Of a stretch of 64,000 nucleotides of DNA, positions 46,801-58,727 are shown piece after piece. Every line of letters begins with the position of its first letter. The stretch's first letter is position 1. Source of the stretch: Trichuris trichiura (Eukaryota; Nematoda; Enoplea; Trichinellida; Trichuridae). The stretch is from contig JBAJFE010000026.1 in NCBI GenBank assembly GCA_037903355.1, positions 2,418,001 through 2,482,000 of the forward strand, read 5' to 3'. The notes below the pieces were generated by a model that was given only the letters and a program-made list of their open reading frames with translations, had not been told where the DNA came from and searched no databases. The position numbers and the translations under genes are program-made.

Positions 46801-49800
46801 TGAAAAATATTTTCTTAACGGTATTAACCCGTTCTTTTTTCATACAATGTTTATTGTTCTCAATGTTCGTGACAGAGCTTTCGGGTCCTACTTTGACCTG
46901 TCTTCAGCGCGAAATGTGTCCGCCGTCGGGCCGCTCTCCCTGGTCGCAAGCCCTTCTATCTGATTAACTTCGGCCGGGTCCGCAGGTGTCAGCTCCATCA
47001 TGAGCCGTCGAGCTTTGGCCCTAGCTAGTCAGTCAGACGTTAGAGCTAACTCCCAACCGACCTATCCCGACGGCGATGGCGCAACAACTCCAAGGCAATC
47101 TTGCATCAAATAACGACTTTGATCACATAACACTCTGATAGAACTTCATAGTTTAGCTTTCATTTATGCTAGCGCTTGTTTAGAAAAACAACTTTTTAAG
47201 CCAGGAGCTTAAGGGTCCTGGCTTAAAAACTTTTAGTTTGTTAATACATTAGTAAAAGGCAAAAAAACCAAACTGGCAGAAGCCAGAAACTTGGCGGTAA
47301 AGATTTGCCAGGACCTCCTTTACTTACAAATAAAAATAATAACACTTTTGATGTAATATTTATGTCCTCATATTTTAAAAATTTAACTACGGCATAATGG
47401 AACAATTTATCAAACGAGATAAGTGAACAAATTTTGTATACTGGAAATTAAAGGAAGAATAGCAGGCTGTTCAACTTCAGTCCTGTCCCGCTTTTATTAG
47501 GCCTTCCTCCTTAAGATATAAATGCAAGGATAAAATAAAGTGGGCGTACCATTTTAAAATTTCTGGTACGACTGCACTGGCGTTCAAATTGGCAAGATAA
47601 TGCAAACATGCAGGAACATGATCGGACTTGCATTTGGAGAATACGCCGGATATTACGCATGGAAGCGCTATGTCCACGTACTCTTTAACATTCTAAAACA
47701 CAAAAGCTAAACAAATTGAAAATTCCAAAACTATTTGGAACCTCGTCAGTTAGTTTTCCATCTTCCGGCACCCAGTTGAACCAGAAATTAGTTTTTCTAC
47801 GTTCAAACTTCACCCTCTTACAGATCATACAGCTTAACCGACGAAGGAAGCCAAAAATTAAAGCTTGCCATCTGAAAACACAAAAATGATTAACGCTATG
47901 ACTAAAGTAAGGATAAATGCATAGCTCTCAACTGCGTATGTCCATTGCTAATTCTATAGCTTAAACGAAAACACCAATTGACCTTTCACCTGTTCTCTGC
48001 ATACGATATTTGACAAATGATCAGTGTACGATGAAGATATTTTCTTTTAAGGGACATTCACTTTTGATGAGCTATGATCAACACGCAATCAGTGCTCATC
48101 CAAACGAACTATCATTACAACAAAGAGTATTGCGGAACAGAATTATTAGTGAAATCAGCCAAATTATACTCTTTTACATGCGCATTTGCTTGTTGCTTTT
48201 GGTTCCATTATACGAACTGTCCACCTGTTTTGGTTTTCTTATAAAAATTAACGGTAATAACTTAAAAATAAATTTGCCATCTTTTCCACTGCGTTTCTGA
48301 ACCCAAAAGATAAGTTAAACGATTGGATAAATCGTTGTTTGTTTTAAACGGCGTCGGACAAAGACAATTTTAGTGAAAATCGACAGAATGCTCATTCCTA
48401 AATCAGCCAAAAATGAGTTTGAAATGACACTAGATAAAATAGTTAATAAGAAAAAAAATCTATCACTTACGCTCCAGTGTTCGACGGATGGCAGTAAGGC
48501 TGCACAGCCTTAAGAAGGATCTTCAGGCACTGCAGTGCGTTGCTTCTGTTTCCGATCATTGCAGCTACCCACATTGGAAACTCATCCAAAACACAATTTT
48601 GGAAAGGCGAAGATAACTTCGTCTTCGTTGAGTCCCGGCTGTCCTTGAGAATCAGTCGAAAAGACCTAAGAAAAGAGCCCATTGCACAAGTCAGTCAATG
48701 TTATAATAACAATTAACCTTAAAATTTTTGTGAATATGAAGTCCATGTGACAATTCCAATCAATGTAGCCAGAATTGTCACACGCAACTCTGGCCAAAAG
48801 ACTAATTAAATCTCCTTCCCATAAGCCCTTGCCGTGATATGTCTTCCATAAGTTCATCATTTCTTCGATCCACAGTTGGAATCCATTTTTCATTTCACTT
48901 GGAGGAAGTTTAGTAGGCAAAAATGTAGTCATTGTTATGAATACAGGAGCTGTGGAAACATTCCACGGACTGAATTTTGGTAGAAAAAAATCTAAGATTT
49001 CTCTAGTTGAGTTCGCGTGAAAATAGGAAGACAATCTTCTAATTGCTTTCTTCAGAACTTCACGCAATTCCCTGAATAATACTGTTGTCAGACGTAGTTT
49101 ATATTTCAAAATCACTTACGAAGGAAAAACAGGTGCAGTGACATCGCCGAATTTTCGATTTATTCTTTTGTGAATCTTGTATAAGGGCATCCAGTCTACT
49201 TGCAAGTCGTCCCGCGAGATTAGGTGTATTTTCCTAAACAGGATTAATAACTTTATCGAATCAACGATTTCATCAATCTTACTTCAATAAAAGCACCATC
49301 AGTTCGCAAAGTGAAGTTACCAAAGTGATATCGAAATCCGGCGTTGTTGCAAGGCCAAAGGTAATTTTTATGAAGTTAATATGGTCTTCCTTTGTAAATC
49401 GCAATCCATAGATGGTTATATAGCTAGAATCCATTAACAATTACATAGTGAAAATACGGTTTAAGCACTGCAACAGAAGCCTCTCCACGTCTTCACGCAT
49501 AACCACGAAATACTGAAATCAATTGTGAGAGCTGCCCAGTCTGTTTCGAGATGAACCATTAGAGTGAATAGCGTTTCTTCTGCTTGCAGACGTAATTAAC
49601 GGATGAGAAATTTAACAGCACTTTGAAAAAAAGCGTTTATTACTGTTACTTCGCACCGACGAAACAATGAGAAAAGCCGTAGCTAACACTTCTACTTGTG
49701 TTTGCATTTTTTTTAAGGAGTAGGTCATCATGACTTCGTAACTTTATTTTCATTGCTTAACGATTACGAATTTTCTGCATAACTAAGTGTTTTAAACAGG

Positions 49801-51864
49801 TTTAATTTGGAACAGCTTCGATCGCTTTCGTAGCGTTAGCAATTTCGTGGACTCTGCCAAGTAGCAGTATTTCATTTCTCTGAAAAATCCGTACTCGTAG
49901 TCACTTGTAGCGTTAGCAATTTCGTGGACTCTGCCAAGTAGCAGTATTTCATTCCTCTGAAAAATCCGTACTCGTAGTCACTTGTGATATTAACATAAAC
50001 CTTCTTTTCGTAGCAGGTGTTTATTGTTTCTGTTCTTCAGAACAGCCTAACTGGCATTAAAACGGCACTTGTTTTAACACCAATGAAAATGGTGCTTCAA
50101 ACCCTCGAAAGGGAAAAATCCTGAATTTGCAAACTTGACTGCCTTCTCCTATTCCTTACAGTTGGTGTGCACAAACCTGAACATAAGGACTATGCACACA
50201 TCACTGTACTCTATTTTTGCTTTAGGCACGAATGCCGTATGGCAACTATGAGGAAAAAAGAGGAAATAGTCAAGTTTGATGGTTCATAATTTTTCGCTTT
50301 CGTGATTTCGTGGTAGATCGCAGTAAAGGTGTTATAAACAACAAGCTGTTTCCGTAAAACACTTGGAACAAAACGGGCACACCGCAAAAATTTCTCTATA
50401 GTGAAAACTCATAAACCTGGTACAAGACACTCTATTTTCAAACTCAGCTGTCTTAACGATCAGGTAATTTTAAAGAGGCAAACAAAACCGATAACAGACC
50501 TCATGAAAACGTTTTCGCACATTTGTGTACTTGGCAAGGCAAACGTTACCGCCATACTAGGAGTTCAGAGAACAATTATGCCATTCACGCTCTAACAGTG
50601 TGAAGAATTTACAGATGCGCAAAAATACGGAAAGGAATGTCTGAGTCTGCTTCTTTAGCTCTGGAGTCATTACACTAGACAGATAGAAGGTGAACTGTCT
50701 CAGGAACATTTTTTTCAATCAAATATACGCTATTAGAGGTGTCGATTTCCAGACTTCGTAAAACAGAAACCCGTGTAAAACTCTAATTAAACTCACTACT
50801 TGGCAGAGTCCACGAAATTACCTACGCTACCCAAGCGATCGAAGCTATCCCAAATTAAACTTATTTAAAACACTTAGGTATGCTGGAAATTTGTAATCAT
50901 TAAGCAGTTATAGTAAAATTACAAATTCATGATGACCTATTTTTTTTTAAAAGGCAAACACAAATAAAAGTGTTAGCTACGGCTTTTTCCGTTTCGTCGG
51001 GCGAAGTAACAGTAATAAACGCTTTTAATCGCGTGGGGTTGAATGAACGGAGGTTTCGGTACTGCCCTTGTCTTGTCATCAACCCATTATCATCAATCTG
51101 ACGACAGGACAAAGCCAGTCACGAAAACTCCGTTCATTCATTCACATACGATTAAAAGCGTTTATTCCTGTTACTTTTCACTGACAAAACAACAGGAAAA
51201 GCCATAATTAACATTATGAAACTCAGTTCCTGTTAGCAAAGAAGTTCAATCTTCAAGCAGGAATTTAAAAATATCAAACAGTAGTTCATTAATGCTGACA
51301 TCATTGAAAACGGAGCATAATAGTTTGTATTGCTTCCGTAATAAATAAACAGATGAAGTTAATGCCGGGCTACAAAAGTACAACTTGAAGCTAAGCTTTT
51401 TCGACACTAGTCCAACCAGTTAGTAACCTTTTGTTTTCTGCATTAGAGGTGACCATTGCTAATAGAAAAATAGAGTATCGCTCGACATCCCATACCATAA
51501 ATTATGGGGATGACAGCTTAGTGTCTTTATATGCCAGTTTTTGGGTTAAACGACATTGCAATGAGGTATTTAAATGGTGACAAACCGATGAACATATTAC
51601 TACTTACATTTAATAAAGCGACTACTTTAATTAGTAGCGACAACCGAAAATAAATGGTTACCTATTAAGTTGAGTCAACCAATAGGATAATCCATCTGGA
51701 GTTTCCCGTTTTAAAAGACTTTCTCCAATTCCATATTTTATCTCGCTTAGCCACGCATCGGCTTCAAGACATGCTTGGTCGTAGTAAGGCAGATATTTCA
51801 AACAAAGTTCTTCATCCTGGTATTGCTTCCTTTTGTTTACTTTCCTTGCAGGAGTTTCTTGCAT
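40816..51864 (-). CDS. psme4: Proteasome activator PA200/Blm10 (PSME4)
   Basis: Very large HEAT-repeat protein that caps the 20S proteasome. Exons traced with consistent phase: 51864-51662, 49423-49283, 49233-49120, 49071-48718, 48665-48471, 47871-47742, 47692-47550 and 46702-46429. The last exon is 41118-40816. Many exons lie between, recognised from conserved blocks such as SYITIYGLRFTKEDHINF, GYIDWN, HPSNTG, VNSSSAQW, ELMVQAPLKL and GLIYNDPRRCALL. The C-terminus (EFKRTHVDSWKEHEQNFTDD ... SPSYYV) is the family signature, with a Tyr-Tyr-x end that in PA200 inserts into the 20S alpha ring. The start at 51864 is the first ATG before YLPYYDQACLEADAWLSEIK. Intron 1 is 2.2 kb and full of inverted repeats. 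I could not resolve the exon after 46429 unambiguously: the acceptor before 46253 implies a phase I could not match. Confidence 0.93.
46855..47090 (+). repeat. Second copy of the SINE-like repeat, in a PA200 intron
   Basis: The sequence runs from GAGCTTTCGGGTCC through CTGTCTTCAGCG, TCAGCTCCATCATGAGCCGTC and CCCAACCGACCTATCCCGACGG. It aligns with the reverse complement of 31066-31289 with moderate divergence. It lies antisense to PA200 inside an 847-bp intron. Target duplications were not evident. Confidence 0.6.
49629..51026. repeat. Inverted repeat, about 235-bp arms, in PA200 intron 1
   Basis: 49629-49864 is the imperfect reverse complement of about 50796-51026. Both outer ends read AAAAGCGTTTATTACTGTTA or its complement. 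The interior of about 0.9 kb has no recognisable coding potential. Arms are roughly 80-85% alike by eye. Confidence 0.75.
49831..49984. repeat. 77-bp tandem duplication
   Basis: Two head-to-tail 77-bp units, 49831-49907 and 49908-49984, differ at about one base. The unit includes the inner end of the left arm of the surrounding inverted repeat. Confidence 0.92.
51005..51170. repeat. Hairpin repeat sharing an arm end with the larger inverted repeat
   Basis: AATAAACGCTTTTAATCG followed by GAATGAACGGAGGTTTCG on the left pairs with AACTCCGTTCATTC and CGATTAAAAGCGTTTATT on the right. The interior has a variant of the common core (GGTTTCGG...TTGTCATCAAC). Its left arm is the outer end of the 49629-51026 repeat. 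Confidence 0.7.
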
Positions 51865-53614
51865 GATATTCGAGTTGAAGTGCTCGTGCAACGCAACCAA
51901 TCAGCAATGAACAAACCAAATCAACAAACGGACACAAATGTCCGAGGCATCATAAATGCATGTTCAGGTTCAAAGAGGTTTTAAACCAGTGTATTCATTC
52001 AGTAGCGAATCTCGTCCTAAGTGATTCGCAGGTTCTTTTATATAGATTGTCCAGTTTTTAGCTTAAAACAGAGTCGACATTTTTCTGTCTCTAATGTTTC
52101 ACGCCTGTTTGCTATAATCAAAATATTTAGCAATTACCACAGTTTAAACCTTATAAGCTTTGGGGCACAGTCGACAGGCAGACAGAAAGCGGGTAACAAT
52201 CAGTGCATGCTGTATTGTTGCAGCGTAGGTGTTTTGGAAGAACTTGAGAAAAACATGCTATCCTTATTGTTCAGTGTTTATACGGAAACAACCTATTCGT
52301 CCGATTGTAAAGGATAATCAGCCACAGGTTCGAAGCGTACTTGCCGCATAAAATTATTCGCAAAAATTTCTCACGAAACGGGAATGAAACTTAGATGGGC
52401 TTAGCGCCTCATTGCGGTTATTACTTCAAGCGATAAGCTGACATAACTAAAGTAATATGTTCCAAATAAAAACTCGGTAAAATCGTTCGTACTCCAAAAC
52501 GTAAACCATGAAGACGACATTTCAACTTCTTGCATACTAATTTCGTGGGATAAAATGAATATGCAATCTTCGATTAAACGCTTCACTCGGCCGTTAGGCG
52601 AAGTTAAGTTTTCAATATACTGCGCGTATTTAATTGGAAATGAATAATGCATAATTTTAACATAAAATGCCTTCGTTTGGTAGCTTTGCTGCGTTCTTTT
52701 CCATTAGCAACATTGTTCCACATTTTTGCACTACGTCAACAGCCTACTTTTGTCGTATAAACGTTTCCGTTTTAGCTAGCAATTACAGCGTGAAAATCAT
52801 TTAATTAATAAAACGGGAATTTTTTAAATGACATCATTTGACTCTTTGTATCATAGGTTCAGGAAATGCCTTCTTCCACTCTATTAACAAGTACACTATT
52901 TTGCTTGCGCGTAGATGCTTACACGCTACGTATCCCACGGTTGTGGGATGGTAAAAGCCTCTAAGCAAGGTGGCATACTCGTTAACACAGTGGAACACTT
53001 CCTGTTGTCTCAATACTAGCATATCGATAAAATATTCATGATATATGGTAAATTATTGTTTAAACATACTAGTTCATCACGAGAATTTTACTTGCCATTC
53101 CTGTTGCACAGACGCAGCGTATAATAACGTGACCGCTGATATCGACAAAAGTTCGTTTTTGAGTTCACATTGCTCATCTAGTCACTTGAGTGCGAGCACG
53201 TTTGCCCACAAAAGGCGAAAATTAGAATCACATTACAAAATCCCCATCGCTCAGTGTTTTTTGTTTAACTTTGTGCACTTATTTCTGCTAGCCTGGAATG
53301 AAAAATGAAGTAACATTAATTCTCGAACGTCTTGAGCAAGCTTACTTCACAAACCACGTCTGCAACATAGCAGCAAGTAAGTTGCAGAGCACGACAAGCA
53401 CCCATTAGAAATGATTTTTAATGTCCTACGGATCAGTGTAAACGCGAAAAAATCCCACATTTCTGCAGCGGTATGCCCAACTTCTCGCTCGTCTGCATTA
53501 ATTATAATGACACAGAAATGATAAACCTGTTGTATCAAAATAATAGGTCCACACATGCAAACTGTTGTCCTTAATTTCTGCAAAAACAGTCTTCAATTAA
53601 CAATAATTTGTCAC
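51865..53614. other. Spacer with possible unidentified exons
   Basis: About 1.7 kb between the PA200 start and the glycosyltransferase stop. See the candidate minus-strand exons at 52401-53022. A minus-strand frame at 53347-53583 (with GHTAAEMWDFFAF) is also protein-like. Nothing is identified. Confidence 0.4.
52401..53022 (-). CDS. Possible unidentified gene fragment
   Basis: Two minus-strand frames look coding. 53022-52834 includes GFYHPTTVGYVACKHLRASK and LLIEWKKAFPEP, and a possible acceptor (gagacaacag) lies near its start. 52652-52401 includes MHYSFPIKYAQYIENL and SSWFTFWSTNDFTEFLFG and ends in TAA. They lie in order on the same strand, but I could not join them with consistent splice sites. 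No family recognised. Confidence 0.3.
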
Positions 53615-54820
53615 TTAAAGAAGAAAAGGCACATATTTTCCATCTTGCGATTGCAGCTGTTCTCCTTCAAGAGGTTGGCAATTAGGAAAACAGTCTGCAA
53701 TTTTTGCTCTTCTTGTAAAGACGTCAGGATGGTATCGCGCTGATCGACGCTCAGCTGAAGCAATCAGCTTAAGGAATACAGGCAGGCTAGTTTCGAAAAA
53801 ATGTTTTGTTGGCCATAGAAGCGTCCAATAGTTTGGTGCGGGAACGGCATTTTTCGAACAAACATGATCACTCAAGAAGCGTAACAGAGCATTACTTTGT
53901 TGTTTGAAATCATGAAGAATAAAGTCAGTGCTCGACCAGTAATAACTTGTCAGCCATCCGTCCCTCATCCACCCATGCAGTGGTTCCAATACTTTTATCC
54001 TGCTTCGCTGCCGCTGCTTTTTCGAAACGCTTCGAAGAAGGTAATTTGTACAACCAAGATATAGAAAATATGTTTTTATCGAATTTGCTGCGAGAAACAT
54101 TTGGTGGCATTCAGCAACCTTGCTTGATTTGACACCCAATTCACTCAGCACAATTAGCTGTAATACACCGTTGTCCATGTTGTGAAAATTAACTTGCCTC
54201 ATTATGCTTTCATTTTGATACCACTTCGCCAGATAGGATTTCCCTTCGAAGGAATTTCTGACGAAGTAACTGCCAGCTGCAACTTCACCGCTGAAGAAAC
54301 GTTCAAAATGCACAACGTGATAATTTGGATCAACAAATTCTTCTAAGCATCGACTCATATTAATCACTGCGCTATCCGCATCGACGAAGAACAACCAATC
54401 AACTTGCTCCAGGTAAACAGTCGCGATGCAGTGACGTCTGAAGAACAAAGATATAACGCTAACACACGCCTTTTGAGAATCCAGACTCTCAAGGTATGCT
54501 TGAACGACGAAAATTTTGTATCCATGCAGCTGGGCATAGCAATGCCATGAATACAGGGTGACATTGTAACGCTGTGGTGAATCCGTATACAATAGTATCC
54601 CTATACGGCCATACGTTGGTGTACATAAACGAACTGTTTGGCTTGCATCCTTCATTGAAAATTTATCCGTGTACTGTACCCTTATGAGGGGATAGAGCAA
54701 GCTGATAACTAATCCAGTAACAACAGCCACTAAAATGCTTTGGAAAGAACAACTGATTCGTGCAGTTTGAAACCAAAGATGAGTGACTTTTTGAAACTTT
54801 GCAAATCTTAGGTTCAACAT
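53615..54820 (-). CDS. DUF273-type glycosyltransferase, type II membrane protein
   Basis: Single exon of 401 aa from the ATG at 54820; two further in-frame codons upstream are not ATG. A single hydrophobic anchor near residues 25-48 (SILVAVVTGLVISLLYPLI) follows a short basic N-terminus, the layout of a Golgi type II enzyme. The catalytic region has WLFFVDADSAVINMS with a DxD metal/nucleotide-sugar motif, then HVVHFERFFSGEVAAGSYFVRNS and FHNMDNGVLQLIVLSELG, typical of the DUF273 family expanded in nematodes. Substrate specificity cannot be told. An in-frame GT...AG stretch near CVSVISLFF could be a tiny intron, but I read through it. Confidence 0.82.
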   Translation of the reverse strand: MLNLRFAKFQKVTHLWFQTARISCSFQSILVAVVTGLVISLLYPLIRVQYTDKFSMKDASQTVRLCTPTYGRIGILLYTDSPQRYNVTLYSWHCYAQLHGYKIFVVQAYLESLDSQKACVSVISLFFRRHCIATVYLEQVDWLFFVDADSAVINMSRCLEEFVDPNYHVVHFERFFSGEVAAGSYFVRNSFEGKSYLAKWYQNESIMRQVNFHNMDNGVLQLIVLSELGVKSSKVAECHQMFLAANSIKTYFLYLGCTNYLLRSVSKKQRQRSRIKVLEPLHGWMRDGWLTSYYWSSTDFILHDFKQQSNALLRFLSDHVCSKNAVPAPNYWTLLWPTKHFFETSLPVFLKLIASAERRSARYHPDVFTRRAKIADCFPNCQPLEGEQLQSQDGKYVPFLL

Positions 54821-55803
54821 TCTTCGCAAAATCTCCTATGTGCATCAATCTTTATTGTCACAGTTGGTTCCCTGGAACAAAACAGTGTTTTATCAGTTCA
54901 ATTACATAAAAGTACTGAACTTTTCAGTAGACCAGCGCCATTGATGCTGGCCTATAAGAGAACCTTCTAAAGCAAATCTCTCCCAAAACAGAGGATCGTC
55001 TTATATAGTAAAACATTAAAGTTGAAGCTTGCATAATTTCTTCGATGACTCAGCTTATTCTCATTCTTGTATGATGATACTTTAGGGATTACTAAAAAGA
55101 TCATTTTCCAATAAATTTAAAATTCATTCTGCTCCATTTGAACTCACTGTTATGAATTGTCTTTATTGAAAAAATTACATGGAGCTTTTGTGATCATACT
55201 TATTCTGCCACTGGCATACAAGTTCAAAAGTCTGCATGTAAGCTCAAGGTAACGGTTCAAGACGTCTTAGGCGGTACAGTCAAAGAAACTTCTAAGATAA
55301 GAATCACTGTTAATCAAGCAAATGACTCCGGAAAAAGCATCTAAAAATGCTAGCAGCTAGATGCTTGCACACCTTAGAGGTCCTACTTTCCTAACTGCTA
55401 AAGTTGCCGTACTGCTATGCATGTGAATTGTATCTGAGACAAACGGGTTTTTTACTTACATTTTGAACCTATCCTCAACAGCACGCATTACATATGCGTC
55501 ATTGCAAGAACCACAAAAAGATGGAAACTTGTAATGCATGTTGTCCTGAGTGTTCTGGGTAAGGCAACACTTGATAGCCATATTGCAGATTCTCAAGGAC
55601 TGCCATTATTGTAGCAGCATTAAAATCTTTGATATTGCAGCTCTGACTGTAATGGCTGCATATGAAGAACACAATAGTATGAAGATCATACGGCAGGTAT
55701 TTCCAGTTAAGGAAGCTTGACAGTACCGGAAAAATCGTTCGCAAGGCGAACAATCGAAGTCGAAGAGGTGATTACTATTCTTTAGCACGGAAAGCCTTTC
55801 GTC

Positions 55804-56046
55804 TTTGAATTGTTTGTTCGTACGGAGTTTGTCCCGTTGAAAAATACAAAAACATTTTGTGAAAGGACGTAGCTTTCGGTCCGCGCGTGACCCGTCCTCA
55901 GCGGCTCTCACGGGTCACGCACGGCCTGACAGCTACGGCGTTCCATTAAAATTTTTTGTATTTTCCAACGGGACAAGCTCCGTTAGAACAAACAATTTGG
56001 ACATGAAAACCTATGGTCCCGTACCAAAAGTTATATTTTCACAACA
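55804..56046. repeat. Hairpin repeat with conserved 3' tail
   Basis: Imperfect inverted arms run from TTTGAATTGTTTGTTCG on the left to about 55998 on the right, with core TAGCTTTCGGTCC...GACCCGTCCTCAGCGG. The tail (ATGAAAACCTATGGTCCCGT, then ATTTTCA) resembles the tail of the element at 62304-62554. Confidence 0.75.
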
Positions 56047-56330
56047 TGGGATTAGGGACTGACTGGGGTTACAATGCAAGGAAACACGGGCAGCAGGTCG
56101 GTCGGTATTTCTACTGTGCTAATGCACAGTAAAAATACAGACAGCGTGAGTAAAAAAAAATGTTTTACTTAGAAATAATTTACGTAGTCTGTTTCCACCG
56201 ATATAATTGGAAAGCTACTAGTCCCAGTGGAGAGCTAAAACCGCAAAGGGATGCCTGCACGGGAACAGTTGCAGGATCGCATGGATCGAACTTGAGGAAG
56301 CATTGTTCTTTGATTTACGTATTTTCCTCC

Positions 56331-56826
56331 ATGGAGGATGATTGTCACGCACCTTCGGCTGCTACAATTGAGGTAGAAGCCAACTTCTGGGTAGACAGAT
56401 TAGCTGCCGCTATTTCGATTTGCTTTTCACAAGAATAAAAACAGAGTTCGAGAAACATCCTAGATATTACTTATATAAGCCAGAACTAGAAGGGCTTGTA
56501 ATCAGCGCTGCTCGTTCGTTTGTCACTAGCATGGCAAGACGCTTGACGAACTCGCGCAAGAGGACAGTGGCTGGCCGCTGCACGAAAGCAGGAAACGACA
56601 CAAATTGTAAAAGCCAGCCATTGTTCTGCCCCATTTCAAAGAAACACCTATACAATTGGTTCGTAAACCGAAAATAGGTACAAGTTGAGCTCCTTCGTAA
56701 AAGCGATACACTCGTGAAACGGGCGTTCGTAAAGCAGGGGATACCTGTAATAGCAATGCTCTGCGTGTTGACGTTTTCGTTAATTATGATCAACTCGCTG
56801 CTCGCGTATTTTGCTTTACGAATAAA
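56331..56826 (+). CDS. Possible small gene with C-terminal membrane segment
   Basis: Protein-like frames in order: MEDDCHAPSAATIEVEANFW and VDRLAAAISICFSQE from 56331, then RIKTEFEKHPRYYLYKPELE and onward to 56677, then VQVELLRKSDTLVKRAF and a hydrophobic segment (IPVIAMLCVLTFSLIMINSL) ending RIKI and a stop near 56826. A frame change and an in-frame TAG require introns I could not fix; aaaatag before GTACAAG at 56678 is a possible acceptor. The opposite strand is also open over part of the region. No family recognised. Confidence 0.3.
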
Positions 56827-57763
56827 GATCTAAAAAGGTTGTCAAAAGATAGACAAGCCGTTTACTCATGCTTTGGAAACAAAATTTTCTGACATGAAGC
56901 AAGGGAACTTCATGGCGAACTCAAAAGCTCCGGTGACTACAATTTGTTCTTTGTTATAATGGGACACATCCGTAACAATAAAATTATAATAACAGTTGAT
57001 GATGAAACGCCGTTATTAGTACCAGTAGGCTGAAGCAAGCACGACTTCGGCTCGCTTCGCGAAACATATTAAATGCTATTACTATACCTGTTTTCGAAAA
57101 ATTCGCAATGATTATCGAGACGAAATTCGCTTCTCTTCACGTAAACTGATATAAACGAAAATTCCTTCAAATCTTGTTGTGTTAATGCAATTTGCCAACC
57201 GATTGGCCTGTTTACAATGCCATATAATCACACCTGTTAATGTTGACATGGTTGTGTCTAAAATCTATTTAGAAAAACGATTACTTGCACGGACTTGCAT
57301 AAATTTTTCAGCGCAACTGACCTTTTATGCCTGCAGATAACGTCATTTTTCCCTGAAAACGCTGTCAGTAGACGACCTTTGCTAATGAATTTTTCTGAGC
57401 GAACTGGTCGAGACATCAATGAAAAAGTACTACGTGATAAAACAGCCACAGCTTCCATTATTATACGCGAGTAATTATAATGCTTCTATTGCGAATAATT
57501 TGTCCAATTTCTTCCCTGCTTTGATCACATTTCCTCGCACAAACGAGGGCACCACTTGTAATACTATACTGCGAAGTCTGTGATCCGCAGGTCACTTGCG
57601 TGAATAGCCATTTCTCATATGTCATTTCGCCGTGTAGATAATGAAGGGAGATTTCTGTTTTTCCAACGTGACTTTAGCATGAAATCCTAGTTTATGTTAA
57701 ATAACGTTTTGGTATGCTTTCTGTAATGCCAGTTTGGATGCATTATATTGCTGCCCATACGAA

Positions 57764-57977
57764 TGTTTCATAGTTGTTCCTCTGGTTCACGGGTTTGGCC
57801 TGTTGGATGTATCTGTAAGTAAACTTGAAAATGCCCTACCAACGAATGGATGAGCAAATTGTTAGACAACCAATTCTAACAATTTGCTCATCCATTCGTT
57901 GGTAGGGCATTTTCAAGTTTACTTACAGATACATCCAACAGGCCAAACCCGTGAACCAGAGGAACAACTATGAAACA
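57764..57977. repeat. Perfect palindrome, 103-bp arms, 8-bp loop
   Basis: 57764-57866 and 57875-57977 are exact reverse complements as far as I can read. The loop is ACAACCAA-like. The inner part of each arm contains GCCCTACCAACG followed by GGATGAGCAAATTGTTA; a related sequence forms the outer ends of the repeat at 60851-61063. Confidence 0.92.
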
Positions 57978-58727
57978 ATCAAAGCCAGTTAAAAGACGCC
58001 CAGTCTTTCGAACCATACGAATGTTATATTAATCCTTCTGGCTGCAGTTGGCGGGAACCTGTTTGGCCCAAATAGCTAGCTAGACGGTCTCTTATAATCG
58101 TATAGAAGTTAGAAGAGATCTGCCCGGTCAATTTTTCAGCTTAGTTTGTCTGATAGATCATAAATATCATTTTCAGCTTCTCTTTAGTCGATGGTAACAT
58201 TCAGCAGGAATATCAAAATTCAAGTGTTTAAAATAGAATTTGACCGCTCCTGCGTGCCGCTGCCTGGCTAATTGAAACTTGTTTGTAATGCGGTTAACTG
58301 TTGGAGGGTCAAAGGTTGTCAACCTTTTCAGTAAATCATTGGAAGGTCAACGAAGAAGCTTAACAGCGTCAACCGATGGTAATTTCATGAAATAAAAACT
58401 GGAAATGGCAGCCTGCATTTGATAGTGGATTGAGGCGGTGCCTAAACTTATAACCTTAGCTGATCATCTGTCCCTTTGTCAGCAGTACACGGGTTAGCCG
58501 GCTAGCCGTTTTTGAAAGCCGTCTGTAGTTCTGCCACATTACACTGGACAGCTAGCACTCTGAAAGTACGCCTACATCAGGCCATAAACGTGGCATCTGG
58601 CTTGCCGCAAACACAATGCCATGGTTCTGTAGGCAGAAGCACAGTCGCCTTCACCGAAATCATCGTGTTCATTGTCGAAATTCTACCATGCGATTGCTGC
58701 ATTGAACGAACTTGGCAACAGAGGAAG

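Noticed and set aside
49450..49511. Open stretch (YFVVMREDVERLLLQC) as a PA200 exon
   Set aside because: Splicing 51662 directly to 49423 gives the conserved LTQLN-SYITIYGLRF join with correct phase; this stretch would interrupt it.
49831..49984. Direct repeats that might be read as a CRISPR-like array
   Set aside because: Only two adjacent 77-bp units without spacers, in a eukaryotic intron; it is a simple tandem duplication.
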